A stretch of 64,000 nucleotides of DNA, from assembly GCF_002179965.1 (NCBI RefSeq), contig NZ_NGUQ01000037.1, forward strand, positions 124,001 through 188,000, written 5' to 3'. Both the position numbers and the translations under genes were made by a program. Each line of letters begins with the position of its first letter. The stretch's first letter is position 1. This stretch comes from Pandoraea sp. PE-S2T-3. GTDB lineage: Bacteria; Pseudomonadota; Gammaproteobacteria; Burkholderiales; Burkholderiaceae. Shown here piece by piece: positions 52,513-62,256 of the stretch. The notes under the pieces are model-generated. The model had not been told where the DNA came from. It saw only the letters and a program-made list of their open reading frames with translations, and did not search any database.

Positions 52513-52554
52513 ATGCCCCCGGAGATTGGTGAGCTCACCAACTTCCGGGGGCAT
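52513..52554. terminator. Bidirectional terminator between FGE and cyanophycin genes
   Basis: ATGCCCCCGGA (52513-52523) and TCCGGGGGCAT (52544-52554) form an 11-bp stem around TTGGTGAG/CTCACCAA, itself a palindrome, so the whole 42 bases fold almost fully. On the minus strand TTTTCATTT follows, fitting the end of the cyanophycin transcript; on the plus strand it follows the FGE stop by eight bases. Confidence 0.85.
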
Positions 52555-52595
52555 CTCAGATGCCTTCAATCTTGCGTTCAGTGCATTCAGTGCGT

Positions 52596-55166
52596 TCAGG
52601 CTTCCGCCACGCGCTTGCCGATGTACTCAAGCGCCTCGTCCACCTGATCGATCAGAATCAGACACAGATCGCCCGGTTGCAGACGCGCCAGTGCCGTATC
52701 GATTGCGGCAAACTCGCCGCGGATTTCATCGATATGGCTGGCACGGCGTGCGTCGACCAGACCTGCACGCAGCAGGCCGAGCACTTCACCGTCTTCACGG
52801 CCGCGCTGGCATTGATCCTGATAGAGCAGCACGTCGTCGAACGCGTCGCCCAGAATCTCGGTCTGACGGCGGATGTCTTCGTCGCGACGGTCGCCCGCAC
52901 CCGAAATCACCACCGAGCGGCGCTTGGCCGGCATCGTTTCAACGGCTTGCGTAAGCGCCTGAATCGCGTCCGGGTTGTGACCGTAATCGGCAATCACGGT
53001 CGCACCCTTGTAATCGAACACGTTGAAGCGGCCCGGTGCCGTACCGGCATCGTTCACGAACGTGGCCAGACCGGCGCGCACGATCGCGGGGTCAATCGCC
53101 AGTGCCCAAGCGGCACCAATGGCTGCCATGGCGTTCTCGACCTGAAAGCCGATGGCGCCGCCGCGCGTCAGCGGAATTGCCGACAGTGCGTAACGCGTTT
53201 CTTCAGTGCCCTGTGCCGTCACGATGTTGCCACCGTCCACGAACACCACACGCTTGCCCTTGGCACGATGCGTGGCGAGCACAGGATGCGAGGCGTCCAT
53301 CGCGAAGTACGTCACCTTGCCCGGGCAGGCGTCGGCCATGCGCGCGACCATCGGGTCGGCTGCATTGAGCACGGCCATGCCGTTCGGCGCGACGTTGCGC
53401 ACGATCACGCTCTTGAGCACGGCCAGATCTTCGACCGTGTTGATATACGACAGGCCAAGGTGGTCGCCCATGCCGATGTTGGTCACTACGGCGACGTCGC
53501 AACGGTCATAGGCCAGACCTTCGCGCAGCAAGCCGCCGCGCGCGGTTTCGAACACGGCCGCATCGACGTCCGGGTGAAGCAACACGTTGCGCGCGCTGCG
53601 CGGACCGCTGCAATCGCCGGTGTCGATACGCTGACCGCTCACGTAAATGCCATCGGTGCCGGTCATGCCGACGCGCAGGCCACGCTGTGCGATCAGGTGT
53701 GCAATCAGGCGCACCGTCGTCGTCTTCCCGTTCGTTCCCGACACGGCCACGACCGGAATGCGGCCGTCGTCGCCGTCTTCGAACATGGTCGAGACGATGG
53801 CTTCACCGACCGCGCGGCCCTTGCCGTACGACGGTTGCAGGTGCATGCGCAGACCCGGTGCGGCATTGACTTCCACGATGCCGCCGGCCTGATCTTCGAA
53901 CGGACGGATGACGGTTTCGCACACGGCGTCCACGCCCGCGATGTCCAGACCGACTTGTTGCGCTGCCGCTACGGCACGCGCGGCGATTTCCGGGTGCACG
54001 TCGTCGGTCACGTCGGTGGCGGTGCCGCCCGTCGACAGGTTGGCGTTGTTGCGCAGCACGATGCGCGCGCCCGCTTCGGGCACGGAGTCGGCGTTCAGCC
54101 CTTGTTTGGCGAGCGTCGCCAGGGCGATGTCGTCAAAACGAATCTTGGTGAGCGAGGTGGCATGACCTTCGCCACGGCGCGGGTCGGCGTTGACCGTCTC
54201 GACCAGTTGGCGCACGGTGTGCACGCCGTCGCCGGTCACTTGCGGCGGATCGCGGCGCGCGGCGGCGACCAGCTTGTTGCCGATCACCAGCAGACGGAAG
54301 TCGTGGCCCGGGATGTAGCGCTCGATGATGACGTCGCGGCTGATGTCCTGCGCGGCCTCGAACGCCTTCTCGATCTCTTCGCGCGTGCGCAGACGCACGG
54401 CAACGCCCTTGCCCTGATTGCCGTCGCGCGGCTTGACGACCACCGGGGCGTCGATTTCCTGCACCAGCTTCCACGCGTCTTCGATGTCGCGCACGGTGCC
54501 ACCCTGCGGCACCGGCACACCGGCCGCGTGCAACAGCGTCTTGGTCAGGTCTTTGTCTTGCGCAATCGATTCGGCCACGGCCGACGTGCGGTCGGTTTCG
54601 GCGGCCTGAATACGGCGCTGCTTGCTGCCCCAGCCGAACTGCACCATCGAGCCTTCGGTCAGGCGGCGGTAGGGGATGCCACGCGCCACGGCAGCGTAGA
54701 CGATCGAACCCGTAGACGGGCCGAGTCGCACGTCTTCATCGAGGTCGCGCAGGCGGTACAGGGCATCGGCCAGATCGAACGGGCTGTCTTCGAGCGCGGC
54801 GTTGATCAACTGCTGGGCCAGTTCGAACGCGAGACGCCCGACGGGCTCTTCGCTGTACTGCACCACCACCTGGAACGTACCCGGCTCAATGGTTTGCGTG
54901 GTCTGGCTGAACGTAACCGGGCAACCGGCGGCCGCCTGCAAGTGCAGGGCCGTGGTGGCGAGGGCGTCGGCGAGCGAGACCGGACGCTCTTCCGCGTCGG
55001 GCGTCAGCGCCGTCAGTTCCGGGAAGCGCGCGCGCAGGCGGGCCTCGAAACCGGCCAGATTGCCGATCGAGTACTCGAGATCGGTACACGTCACGATGGC
55101 CTCGATGGCCGTGTGACGGCTCCAGAGGTTCGGCCCGCGCAATGCGCGGATGCGGGAGACTTCCAT
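52596..55166 (-). CDS. cphA': Cyanophycin synthetase (second copy, CphA')
   Basis: An 856-residue enzyme that builds multi-L-arginyl-poly-L-aspartate. The N-terminal domain begins MEVSRIRALRGPNLWSRHTAIEA. The ATP-grasp domain (~205-460) has VVVKPRDGNQGKGVAVRL. A Mur-ligase-like domain follows with P-loop VSGTNGKTTTVRLI (~475) and MGDHLGLSYINTVEDLA. ATG 55166 has AGGGA about nine bases upstream; GTG 55190 is an alternative. It follows cphA on the same strand after 152 bases, the pair order known from Ralstonia/Cupriavidus. Whether each copy makes polymer alone or they work together is not shown here. Confidence 0.92.
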   Translation of the reverse strand: MEVSRIRALRGPNLWSRHTAIEAIVTCTDLEYSIGNLAGFEARLRARFPELTALTPDAEERPVSLADALATTALHLQAAAGCPVTFSQTTQTIEPGTFQVVVQYSEEPVGRLAFELAQQLINAALEDSPFDLADALYRLRDLDEDVRLGPSTGSIVYAAVARGIPYRRLTEGSMVQFGWGSKQRRIQAAETDRTSAVAESIAQDKDLTKTLLHAAGVPVPQGGTVRDIEDAWKLVQEIDAPVVVKPRDGNQGKGVAVRLRTREEIEKAFEAAQDISRDVIIERYIPGHDFRLLVIGNKLVAAARRDPPQVTGDGVHTVRQLVETVNADPRRGEGHATSLTKIRFDDIALATLAKQGLNADSVPEAGARIVLRNNANLSTGGTATDVTDDVHPEIAARAVAAAQQVGLDIAGVDAVCETVIRPFEDQAGGIVEVNAAPGLRMHLQPSYGKGRAVGEAIVSTMFEDGDDGRIPVVAVSGTNGKTTTVRLIAHLIAQRGLRVGMTGTDGIYVSGQRIDTGDCSGPRSARNVLLHPDVDAAVFETARGGLLREGLAYDRCDVAVVTNIGMGDHLGLSYINTVEDLAVLKSVIVRNVAPNGMAVLNAADPMVARMADACPGKVTYFAMDASHPVLATHRAKGKRVVFVDGGNIVTAQGTEETRYALSAIPLTRGGAIGFQVENAMAAIGAAWALAIDPAIVRAGLATFVNDAGTAPGRFNVFDYKGATVIADYGHNPDAIQALTQAVETMPAKRRSVVISGAGDRRDEDIRRQTEILGDAFDDVLLYQDQCQRGREDGEVLGLLRAGLVDARRASHIDEIRGEFAAIDTALARLQPGDLCLILIDQVDEALEYIGKRVAEA

Positions 55167-55318
55167 AAATTGCAATCCCTGTCTGTCCACTTCGCGTCCC
55201 TGTATGGCTGGTGGTTTGCGAGAAAAACGACTGTGGCTTGGGTATTCGATAGCTATCTATATAGATCAGGCGACGTTTGACTTCCCCGAACGCCGCCTGT
55301 CTTCAATGCTTTTGGCGA

Positions 55319-57964
55319 TCAGGCTGCCAGCGCACGGATCGGCTGACCCATCCACAAGTGCACGAGGTCGAGCATGGCCGCTGCGCTGCCTTCATCGGCT
55401 TGCAGCACCAGCACGTCGCCCGGCACGAGTTGCGCAAGGGCTTCCTCGGCGGCACTGCGGCGCTCACCGGCATCCACCACCTGCACCTTCCTGCCTGCGG
55501 CGTCGATGCCTGCGTCGATACCCGCACGCAGTTGCGCACGCGACTCGGGCAACGCACGCTTGCGCGACACGCTCAGGTCGTCGCACAGCACCACGCGGTC
55601 GAACATCTCGGCCAGCAGCTTGCCTTCGGCTTGCAGGTCTTCGTCCATGCGGTCGAGGCCCGGGCCGTAGACGGCAATGCGGCGCTCGGCCGGCAACGTC
55701 GCCAGTGCCGCCGCCAGCGCGGTCAGCGCCGGGGCGTTGTGCGCGTCGTCGACGACCACGGTCGCGCCTTGCTTTTCGAACACGGTGAAGCGGCCCGGGG
55801 CATCGACCTGACCGACGTCGAACGTCGTCACGCCAGCGCGCAGGATGTCCAGCTTCACGCCCATCGACCATGCCGCGGCCACGGCGGCCAGCACGTTCTC
55901 GACCTGGAAGGCGACACGGCCCGTATAGGTCAGCGGCATATCGGCGGTGGCGGCCACGACGGTTTCTTCAGCGCCGGTGGCGAGCACCACGCGCCCGTCG
56001 CGCACGAACACGGCGCGCTTGCCTGCGGCGCGATGCGCCACGATGGCCGGCAGTTGTTCGTCCAGACCGAAGAAGATCACGTCGCCGTCGCACAGCTCGG
56101 CCATTTCGACCACGAGCGGGTCACGCGCGTTGAGCACGGCGACGCCTTCCGGCAGCACCACGTCGATTTGCGTGCGCAGCACGTTGTACATGCGGTCGAC
56201 GTCTTCGACGAAGTACTGGCCCAGATGGTCCGGGCGGTCGATGTTGGTGACGATGCCGACTTGGCAACGGTCGTAGGCGAGGCCTTCGGAGAGGATCGCG
56301 CCGCTGTCGTTCTCGAACACGGCAGCGGTCACGCTGGCGTTCATCAGCACGCGGTGAGCGGCGTCCCAGTTGGCGCGGTCGCCGCTTTGCACGAGGCGCT
56401 TGTCGAGGAACAAGCCGTCGCTGCACGCCAGACCGGTGTGCTCACCGGCCAGTTGCAGCAGATGCGTGAGCAGGCGGCCGACGACGGTCTTGCCGTTGGT
56501 GCCGGTGATGCCCACGACCGGAATGCGGCCGGCATCGCCTTGCGGGAACAGGTGGTCGACGATGGCACGGCCGACCGGACGGGCTTCGCCCGAGGCCGGC
56601 TTCAGGTGCATCAGCAGGCCGGGGCCCGCGTTGACTTCCACGATGGCACCGCGTTGGTCGGCGAGCGGGCGGGAGATGTCTTCCGCGACCAGATCGACGC
56701 CGGCGATGTCCAGCCCGACGATGCGCGCCGCCAGCGACGCATGGGCAGCCACGCTCGGGTGCACACGGTCGGTGACGTCGAACGCCACGTTGCCGTTGCG
56801 CTGGATCAGGACGTTCTTGCCTTCGGGCGGTACCGAATCGGCGTCGAAGCCCTGACGCTTGAGTTCCAGCCGGGCCGACGAGTCGATCCGCACGCGGTTG
56901 AGCGGCTGGTCTTCAGCGCTGCCGCGACGCGGATCGCTATTGATTTGCAGCTCGATGAGTTCCGAGACGGTGTGTTTGCCGTCGCCGACCACCGAGGCCA
57001 TTTCGCCCATGGCGGCAGCGACCACACGGCCGCCCACCACCAGCAGGCGGTGCTCCAGCCCTTGTACGAAGCGCTCGACGATCACGCCGTTGCCTTCTTC
57101 GAGGGCGACGTCGAACGCCGTGGTGACTTCGTCTCGCGTGGTGAGATTGATGAACACGCCGCGGCCATGGTTGCCGTCGTACGGCTTGACCACGACGGGC
57201 AGGCCGATGTCTTCAGCGGCTTCCCAGGCGTCGTCGGCGCTCTCGACCAGACGGCCTTCCGGTACGGGCACGCCGCACGATTCGAGCAGTTGCTTGGTCA
57301 GGTCCTTGTCGCGCGAGATGCTTTCGGCGATGGCGGGGGTGCGGTCGGTCTCGGCAGTCCAGATGCGGCGGGCGGCGGCACCGTAACCCAGTTGCACCAG
57401 ATTGCCGTCGGACAGACGCAGATGCGGGATGTCGCGGTCGTCGGCTGCATCGACGATGCAAGCGGTGCTCGGTCCCAGGCAGTGCTTGTCGACCAGACCG
57501 CGCAGCATTTCGACGGCGGCTTCGACGTCGTACGGGCGGTCTTCGATGGCGGCCATGACCAGATCGCGGGCGGCGAACAGCGCGGCGCGGGTCACGTCTT
57601 CGTGCCAGGCGCGCACGATCACCTTGTAAACACCGCTGATCGGGGTTTCACGGGCCTTGCCGAAGCCTCCGGGCATGCCGGCGAGGTTCTGCAATTCGAG
57701 CGTGACGTGTTCGAGGATGTGGCCGGGCCACGTACCTTCGCGCAGGCGTTGCAGGAAGCCGCCGCGCTCACCGATGCTGCATCGGTGCTCGATGAGGGTC
57801 GGCAGCCACTCGGACAGCCGCTCGGGGAACCCCGGGATCTTGTTGGACGGGAACTCCTCGAGTTCGCCGATATCGACCCATGCCTCAAGCACCGGCCGAT
57901 ATGTCCACATATTCGGGCCGCGCAGCGACAGGACATCGAAAATCTCAATGTCTTTCTTTTTCAT
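55319..57964 (-). CDS. cphA: Cyanophycin synthetase CphA
   Basis: An 881-residue, two-active-site enzyme adding Asp and then Arg to a growing poly-Asp chain with ATP. The N-terminus MKKKDIEIFDVLSLRGPNMWTYRPVLEAWVDIGELEEFPSNKIPGF and the block GGFLQRLREGTWPGHILEHVTLELQNLAGMPGGFGKAR are diagnostic. ATP-grasp VVVKPYDGNHGRGVFINL lies near ~245-265. The Mur-like half has ITGTNGKTVVGRLL (~485) and DHLGQYFVEDVDRMYNV. It is divergent from the ABC exporter gene, sharing a 295-base regulatory region. No cyanophycinase (cphB) is in the window. Confidence 0.95.
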   Translation of the reverse strand: MKKKDIEIFDVLSLRGPNMWTYRPVLEAWVDIGELEEFPSNKIPGFPERLSEWLPTLIEHRCSIGERGGFLQRLREGTWPGHILEHVTLELQNLAGMPGGFGKARETPISGVYKVIVRAWHEDVTRAALFAARDLVMAAIEDRPYDVEAAVEMLRGLVDKHCLGPSTACIVDAADDRDIPHLRLSDGNLVQLGYGAAARRIWTAETDRTPAIAESISRDKDLTKQLLESCGVPVPEGRLVESADDAWEAAEDIGLPVVVKPYDGNHGRGVFINLTTRDEVTTAFDVALEEGNGVIVERFVQGLEHRLLVVGGRVVAAAMGEMASVVGDGKHTVSELIELQINSDPRRGSAEDQPLNRVRIDSSARLELKRQGFDADSVPPEGKNVLIQRNGNVAFDVTDRVHPSVAAHASLAARIVGLDIAGVDLVAEDISRPLADQRGAIVEVNAGPGLLMHLKPASGEARPVGRAIVDHLFPQGDAGRIPVVGITGTNGKTVVGRLLTHLLQLAGEHTGLACSDGLFLDKRLVQSGDRANWDAAHRVLMNASVTAAVFENDSGAILSEGLAYDRCQVGIVTNIDRPDHLGQYFVEDVDRMYNVLRTQIDVVLPEGVAVLNARDPLVVEMAELCDGDVIFFGLDEQLPAIVAHRAAGKRAVFVRDGRVVLATGAEETVVAATADMPLTYTGRVAFQVENVLAAVAAAWSMGVKLDILRAGVTTFDVGQVDAPGRFTVFEKQGATVVVDDAHNAPALTALAAALATLPAERRIAVYGPGLDRMDEDLQAEGKLLAEMFDRVVLCDDLSVSRKRALPESRAQLRAGIDAGIDAAGRKVQVVDAGERRSAAEEALAQLVPGDVLVLQADEGSAAAMLDLVHLWMGQPIRALAA

Positions 57965-58046
57965 CTAAGGCTAATTCACGCGTCAAGGCTGGATTCGGTG
58001 AAGCCGGCGAGGCCGATTTCGGGCGGCACAGCCGGTCGCGCTTGTA

Positions 58047-58138
58047 CAGTTAACTGGTTACTTAACGTGAGATCGCGGAAACGGTTGACCGGCGCAACAA
58101 TATTTCAATGTTGCGGTGTGTCATCGGGGAACTCCCCG
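58047..58138. promoter_or_regulatory. Palindrome cluster in the cphA / ABC-exporter divergent gap
   Basis: Within the 295-base gap (57965-58259) I see CAGTTAACTG (58047-58056, perfect 10-bp palindrome), CGCAACA-N9-TGTTGCG (58093-58099 and 58109-58115) and a hairpin CGGGG-aact-CCCCG (58125-58138). TATACT at 58161-58166 could be the -10 of the exporter gene. These are candidates for joint control of both transcripts; no factor is known from the sequence. Confidence 0.45.
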
Positions 58139-58259
58139 CCGCAAAAGGCGTCGCTGTGGTTATACTTGCGGCAAATTCGCGGGCTGACAGGGAAAGTTCG
58201 CGTCGATTTCTCTTCGTTTGCACCGATGTCCGCCCCTTGAGGACACGCTCGCCGCAGCA

Positions 58260-60689
58260 ATGACCGACACTTCCGCCGCCAGTCCCACCGCTTCATCCGA
58301 CAGTGGCCCGTCTTCCGCCGCTACCACCTCGTCTGCTCCGTTTTCCGGTGTTCGCAATGCCACCGCCGAGTCCTGGTACCCGGACGCCGCCGCACAACTG
58401 GCCGATGGGGAAGCCGTACTCGCCTGGCTGACGGTCGATCTCGACGCGCATCTGCACTTTGCGCGAGGCGTGGTCGTGGCGACCGATCGCCGGATTCTGG
58501 CGCGCGAGGCGACCGCCGGCGGGGCCTCGGCCCATGCCGGGGGCTGGCAGTCGTGGCCGTACCGCGAGGATCTGGTGCTCACGCATACCGATCATGCAGG
58601 CGTGGGGTCGCTGGAACTGTGCGACGCCCGCCAGAAGCTCGCGAGCTGGCGGTACACGCTGGGTCATAACCCGGCTGCGTTGCAACTGATGGACGCCGTG
58701 GTGCGCATGCGCGATATCGCCGTGGCCGCTGCCGCTGGCCGGGTGCTGGCCGACGAAGTGGTGGAAGTCGGCACGTGCCCCATCTGTCAGGCCGAGCTGC
58801 CGGCCGGCGTCGACGAGTGTCCGCAGTGCAACCCGGAAACGGAAGCCCCACCGTCGACATGGGCATTGCTGCGCCTGTGGCGCTTTGCCCGGCCGTACCG
58901 CTTTCAGTTGCTCGCGGGCTTCTTGCTCACGCTATGCGGCACCGGCGCCACGTTGATCCCGCCGTATCTGACGATGCCGCTCATGGACAACGTGCTGATC
59001 CCGTTCCAGAACGGCCAGCCCATCGATTACCACCTGGTGGGAATGTATTTGTCGGGGCTGCTCGGCGCAGGCCTCGTGGCCTGGTTGCTGGGCTGGGCGC
59101 GGACGTATCTGCTCGCCAAGGTATCGGAGCGCATCGGCGCCGACCTGCGCACGGAGACGTATTCCCACTTGTTGCGTCTGTCGCTGGAGTATTTCGGCGG
59201 CAAGCGCACGGGCGATCTGATGGCGCGTATCGGCTCGGAGAGCGACCGCATCTGCGTCTTCCTGTCGCTGCACCTGCTGGACTTCGCCACCGACGTGCTG
59301 ATGATCGTCATGACGGCGGTCATTCTCGTGTCGATCAACCCGTGGCTGGCCGTGGTCACGCTCGTGCCGCTGCCGTTTATCGCATGGCTGATCCATCTGG
59401 TGCGCGACCGTCTGCGTCACGGTTTCGAGAAGGTCGACCGGATCTGGGCGGAAATCACCAACGTGCTGGCCGATACGATTCCGGGCATTCGCGTGGTCAA
59501 GGCCTTCGCGCAGGAAAACCGCGAAGTCGCGCGTTTCAAGGAAGCCAACCGCCATAACCTCGTCGTCAACGACCGCGTGAACCGCGTGTGGTCGCTGTTC
59601 TCGCCGACGGTCACGTTCCTGACCGAAGTCGGTCTGCTGGTGGTGTGGATCTTCGGCATCTGGCAGATCTCGAAGCACGAGATCACGGTCGGGGTGTTGG
59701 CGGCATTCCTCACGTACATCAGCCGTTTCTATACGCGTCTCGATTCGATGAGCCGCATCGTGTCGGTCACGCAGAAGGCCGCCGCCGGTGCCAAGCGCAT
59801 CTTCGACGTGCTCGATCACGTGTCGAATGTGCCGGAGCCGGTCAACCCGGTGCATCTGAAGGAAGTGAAGGGCGCCATTGATCTGCGCGATATCGGCTTC
59901 CGCTACGGCAACCGTTCGGTGATTCGCGGCATGGACTTGCGCATCGCGCCGGGCGAGATGATCGGTCTCGTTGGCCACAGCGGGTCGGGCAAGAGCACGC
60001 TCGTGAACCTGATCTGCCGCTTCTACGATGTGGCCGAAGGCTCGATCCAGATCGACGGCGTGGATATTCGTGCGCTGCCGGTCTCGGAATTCCGCCGCAA
60101 CGTGGGGCTGGTGTTGCAGGAGCCGTTCCTGTTCTTCGGCACCATTGCCGACAACATCGCCTACGGCAAGCCGAACGCCACGCGTGCCGAGGTGGTAGCT
60201 GCCGCTCGGGCCGCGCATGCGCATGAGTTCATTCTGCGTTTGCCGCATGGTTACGACTCGCTCGTCGGTGAGCGCGGACAGGCACTGTCGGGCGGCGAGC
60301 GTCAGCGTATTTCGATTGCACGCGCGCTGCTGATCGACCCGCGCATCCTGATTCTCGATGAGGCCACCTCGTCCGTCGATACGGCCACCGAGAAGGAAAT
60401 TCAGAAAGCGCTCGACAACCTCGTGCAAGGCCGCACGACGATTGCCATTGCGCACCGCCTCTCGACGCTGCGCAAGGCTGACCGCCTTGTGGTGCTCGAT
60501 CGCGGCAAGATCGTCGAAGTGGGCAACCACGACGAGTTGATCGCCCGCGAAGGCGCTTACTACAAGCTCTATCAGGCGCAGCAACGTAACGTCGATACGG
60601 ATATCGACGATGCCGTCGACACCGCCGAAGCCGCCGCCGCGATTGCCGCCGTGACCGCCGCGCCGGCACAGCCGCTCTCGGCCAACTGA
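58260..60689 (+). CDS. Cyanophycin-associated ABC transporter (fused permease-ATPase with zinc-ribbon N-domain)
   Basis: An 809-residue half-transporter. The N-terminal ~170 residues resemble a PH-like or DUF module (AWLTVDLDAHLHFARGVVVATDRRILA...). A zinc ribbon CPIC (C173, C176) ... CPQC (C187, C190) follows, then six membrane segments (~215-490). The ATPase has Walker A GHSGSGKST (~571-579), Q-loop VLQEPFLF, signature LSGGERQR, Walker B RILILDEATSSVD and H-loop IAHRLST. ATG 58260 is taken. NCBI family names describe such genes as cyanophycin metabolism-associated because they sit next to cphA, as here; what is moved is unknown. DUF1854 follows 17 bases later. Confidence 0.9.
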   Translation: MTDTSAASPTASSDSGPSSAATTSSAPFSGVRNATAESWYPDAAAQLADGEAVLAWLTVDLDAHLHFARGVVVATDRRILAREATAGGASAHAGGWQSWPYREDLVLTHTDHAGVGSLELCDARQKLASWRYTLGHNPAALQLMDAVVRMRDIAVAAAAGRVLADEVVEVGTCPICQAELPAGVDECPQCNPETEAPPSTWALLRLWRFARPYRFQLLAGFLLTLCGTGATLIPPYLTMPLMDNVLIPFQNGQPIDYHLVGMYLSGLLGAGLVAWLLGWARTYLLAKVSERIGADLRTETYSHLLRLSLEYFGGKRTGDLMARIGSESDRICVFLSLHLLDFATDVLMIVMTAVILVSINPWLAVVTLVPLPFIAWLIHLVRDRLRHGFEKVDRIWAEITNVLADTIPGIRVVKAFAQENREVARFKEANRHNLVVNDRVNRVWSLFSPTVTFLTEVGLLVVWIFGIWQISKHEITVGVLAAFLTYISRFYTRLDSMSRIVSVTQKAAAGAKRIFDVLDHVSNVPEPVNPVHLKEVKGAIDLRDIGFRYGNRSVIRGMDLRIAPGEMIGLVGHSGSGKSTLVNLICRFYDVAEGSIQIDGVDIRALPVSEFRRNVGLVLQEPFLFFGTIADNIAYGKPNATRAEVVAAARAAHAHEFILRLPHGYDSLVGERGQALSGGERQRISIARALLIDPRILILDEATSSVDTATEKEIQKALDNLVQGRTTIAIAHRLSTLRKADRLVVLDRGKIVEVGNHDELIAREGAYYKLYQAQQRNVDTDIDDAVDTAEAAAAIAAVTAAPAQPLSAN

Positions 60690-60706
60690 TCGACGCGAGG
60701 ATAGTC

Positions 60707-61174
60707 ATGCAGATCGATTTCACCCTGTCGCGTAATGTTTTTGGCCGGTTGGTCCTGACGGACGCCGACGGTGTCGCGCACGAAAGCGTGGTGCCCGTGC
60801 GCGCGTTTCCGATTGCCGCCCCCGACGACGGGCTGGCGCTGGTGAGTACGGAAGGGCGTGAGCTCGTCTGGCTCGACTCGCTCGACGTGCTGCCGGTGAG
60901 CATGCAGACGCTGGTGCGCGAAGAACTCGCCACGCGCGAATTCATGCCGGAAGTGCATCGCATCAAGGGCGTGTCGACGTTTGCCACGCCCAGCACGTGG
61001 ACCGTGGAGACGAATCGCGGCGAAGCGTCGTTCGTGTTGCGCGGCGAAGAAGACATCCGCCGTCTCGGCGGCCAGACGCTGCTCATCACGGACAGCCACG
61101 GCATTCACTTTCTGATTCGCGATTCGGGCAATCTCGACAAGCCGAGCCGGAAAATTCTCGACCGATTCCTTTGA
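60707..61174 (+). CDS. DUF1854 protein associated with cyanophycin metabolism
   Basis: A 155-residue soluble protein (MQIDFTLSRNVFGRLVLTDADGVAHESVVPVRAFPIAAPDDGLALVS...GVSTFATPSTWTVETNRGEASFVLRGEEDIRRL). It matches the DUF1854 family, which co-occurs with cphA and the ABC exporter. No catalytic motif is obvious. It is the second gene of the exporter operon (17-base gap). Its function is unknown; a regulatory or adaptor role for the exporter is only a guess. Confidence 0.88.
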   Translation: MQIDFTLSRNVFGRLVLTDADGVAHESVVPVRAFPIAAPDDGLALVSTEGRELVWLDSLDVLPVSMQTLVREELATREFMPEVHRIKGVSTFATPSTWTVETNRGEASFVLRGEEDIRRLGGQTLLITDSHGIHFLIRDSGNLDKPSRKILDRFL

Positions 61175-61246
61175 TTTTCGAAGATCGGTCGCGCCGCCCA
61201 TCGCGTCACTGGTAAAATCGCGCTTTTGCTTTTTGCGGTGATGCCG

Positions 61247-62155
61247 ATGTGGTTCAAGAATCTTCAGTTGCACCGAATTCCTGCCGGTTGGTCCATGAGC
61301 GTCGCGCAAATGGAAGACGCGCTCGAGAAGCACGCGTTCCGCGAGGGCGGCAGCCTCGAAATGCAAGTGCAGGGCTGGGCCCCGCCGCGTGAAGGCGGTG
61401 AGCTCGTTCACAGCATCAATCGTCAGTTTCTGCTGGCCTATCGCGCCGAAAAGAAACTGCTGCCGTCGACTGTCGTCAATCAGGTCACGCGCGCCAAGGC
61501 CGTCGAGCTTGAAGAGCAGCAAGGCTTCAAGCCGGGCCGCAAGCAGATGAAAGAGCTCAAGGAGCAGGTCACCGACGAATTGCTGCCGCGTGCGTTCGGC
61601 ATTCGTCGCGACACGCGCGTGTGGATCGATCCGGTCAACCGCTGGCTCGTGATCGACGCTGCATCGCCCGCCAAGGCCGATGAAGTGCGCAGTCTGCTGC
61701 TCAAGACGCTCGACATCACGCTCGAGAACGTGGAACTCAACGAAGCCCCGGTCGCCGTGATGACCTCGTGGCTGGCCGGCAATGAAGCGCCGGGCGGCTT
61801 CACCGTCGATCAGGACGTTGAACTGCGCTCGAATACGGATGAGAAGGCCGCCGTGCGCTACGTGCGTCACCCGCTCGACGGTGCCGACGTGCGTCAGCAC
61901 ATCGAAGCCGGCAAGCGCTGCACGAAGCTGGCGATGACGTGGAACGAGCGCATCTCGTTCGTGCTCACCGATGCGTTCGCGATCAAGCGCGTGACGCCGC
62001 TCGACATCATCAAGGACGCCGCCGATCCGACGGCCGAAGGGGAAGCCGAGAAGTTCGACGCCGATGTGGCGCTGATGACCGGTGAGCTTGCCAAACTGCT
62101 CGACGATCTGATCGAAGCCGTGGGCGGTGAGCGCGAGATGGATAAGGCTGCGTGA
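61247..62155 (+). CDS. rdgC: Recombination-associated protein RdgC
   Basis: A 302-residue nucleoid-associated ring protein that binds DNA and limits RecA. The start [35 protein letters not shown] is diagnostic, as are [66 protein letters not shown] and the C-terminal ...[28 protein letters not shown]. Length is full. ATG 61247 (MWF) is chosen as canonical; ATG 61241 is two codons upstream. Its own terminator follows. Confidence 0.95.
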   Translation: MWFKNLQLHRIPAGWSMSVAQMEDALEKHAFREGGSLEMQVQGWAPPREGGELVHSINRQFLLAYRAEKKLLPSTVVNQVTRAKAVELEEQQGFKPGRKQMKELKEQVTDELLPRAFGIRRDTRVWIDPVNRWLVIDAASPAKADEVRSLLLKTLDITLENVELNEAPVAVMTSWLAGNEAPGGFTVDQDVELRSNTDEKAAVRYVRHPLDGADVRQHIEAGKRCTKLAMTWNERISFVLTDAFAIKRVTPLDIIKDAADPTAEGEAEKFDADVALMTGELAKLLDDLIEAVGGEREMDKAA

Positions 62156-62194
62156 GGTGATTTGACGCTGCCTGATGTCTGAAAGGGCATAGGA

Positions 62195-62232
62195 AACGCC
62201 GCGACCCCGGTAACCGGGGCGCGGCGTTTTTT
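62195..62232 (+). terminator. Rho-independent terminator of rdgC
   Basis: CGCCGCGaCCCCGGT pairs with ACCGGGGcGCGGCG (62197-62226; one bulged A), followed by six T (62227-62232). This is the clearest plus-strand intrinsic terminator in the window, 41 bases after the rdgC stop. Confidence 0.9.
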
Positions 62233-62256
62233 CGTTGGCGTGTCCGCCGTCCGGCG

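Noticed and set aside
52560-58240. 906- and 987-codon plus-strand frames across the cyanophycin synthetase genes
   Set aside because: Same artefact; the minus strand encodes full-length CphA proteins with all motifs.
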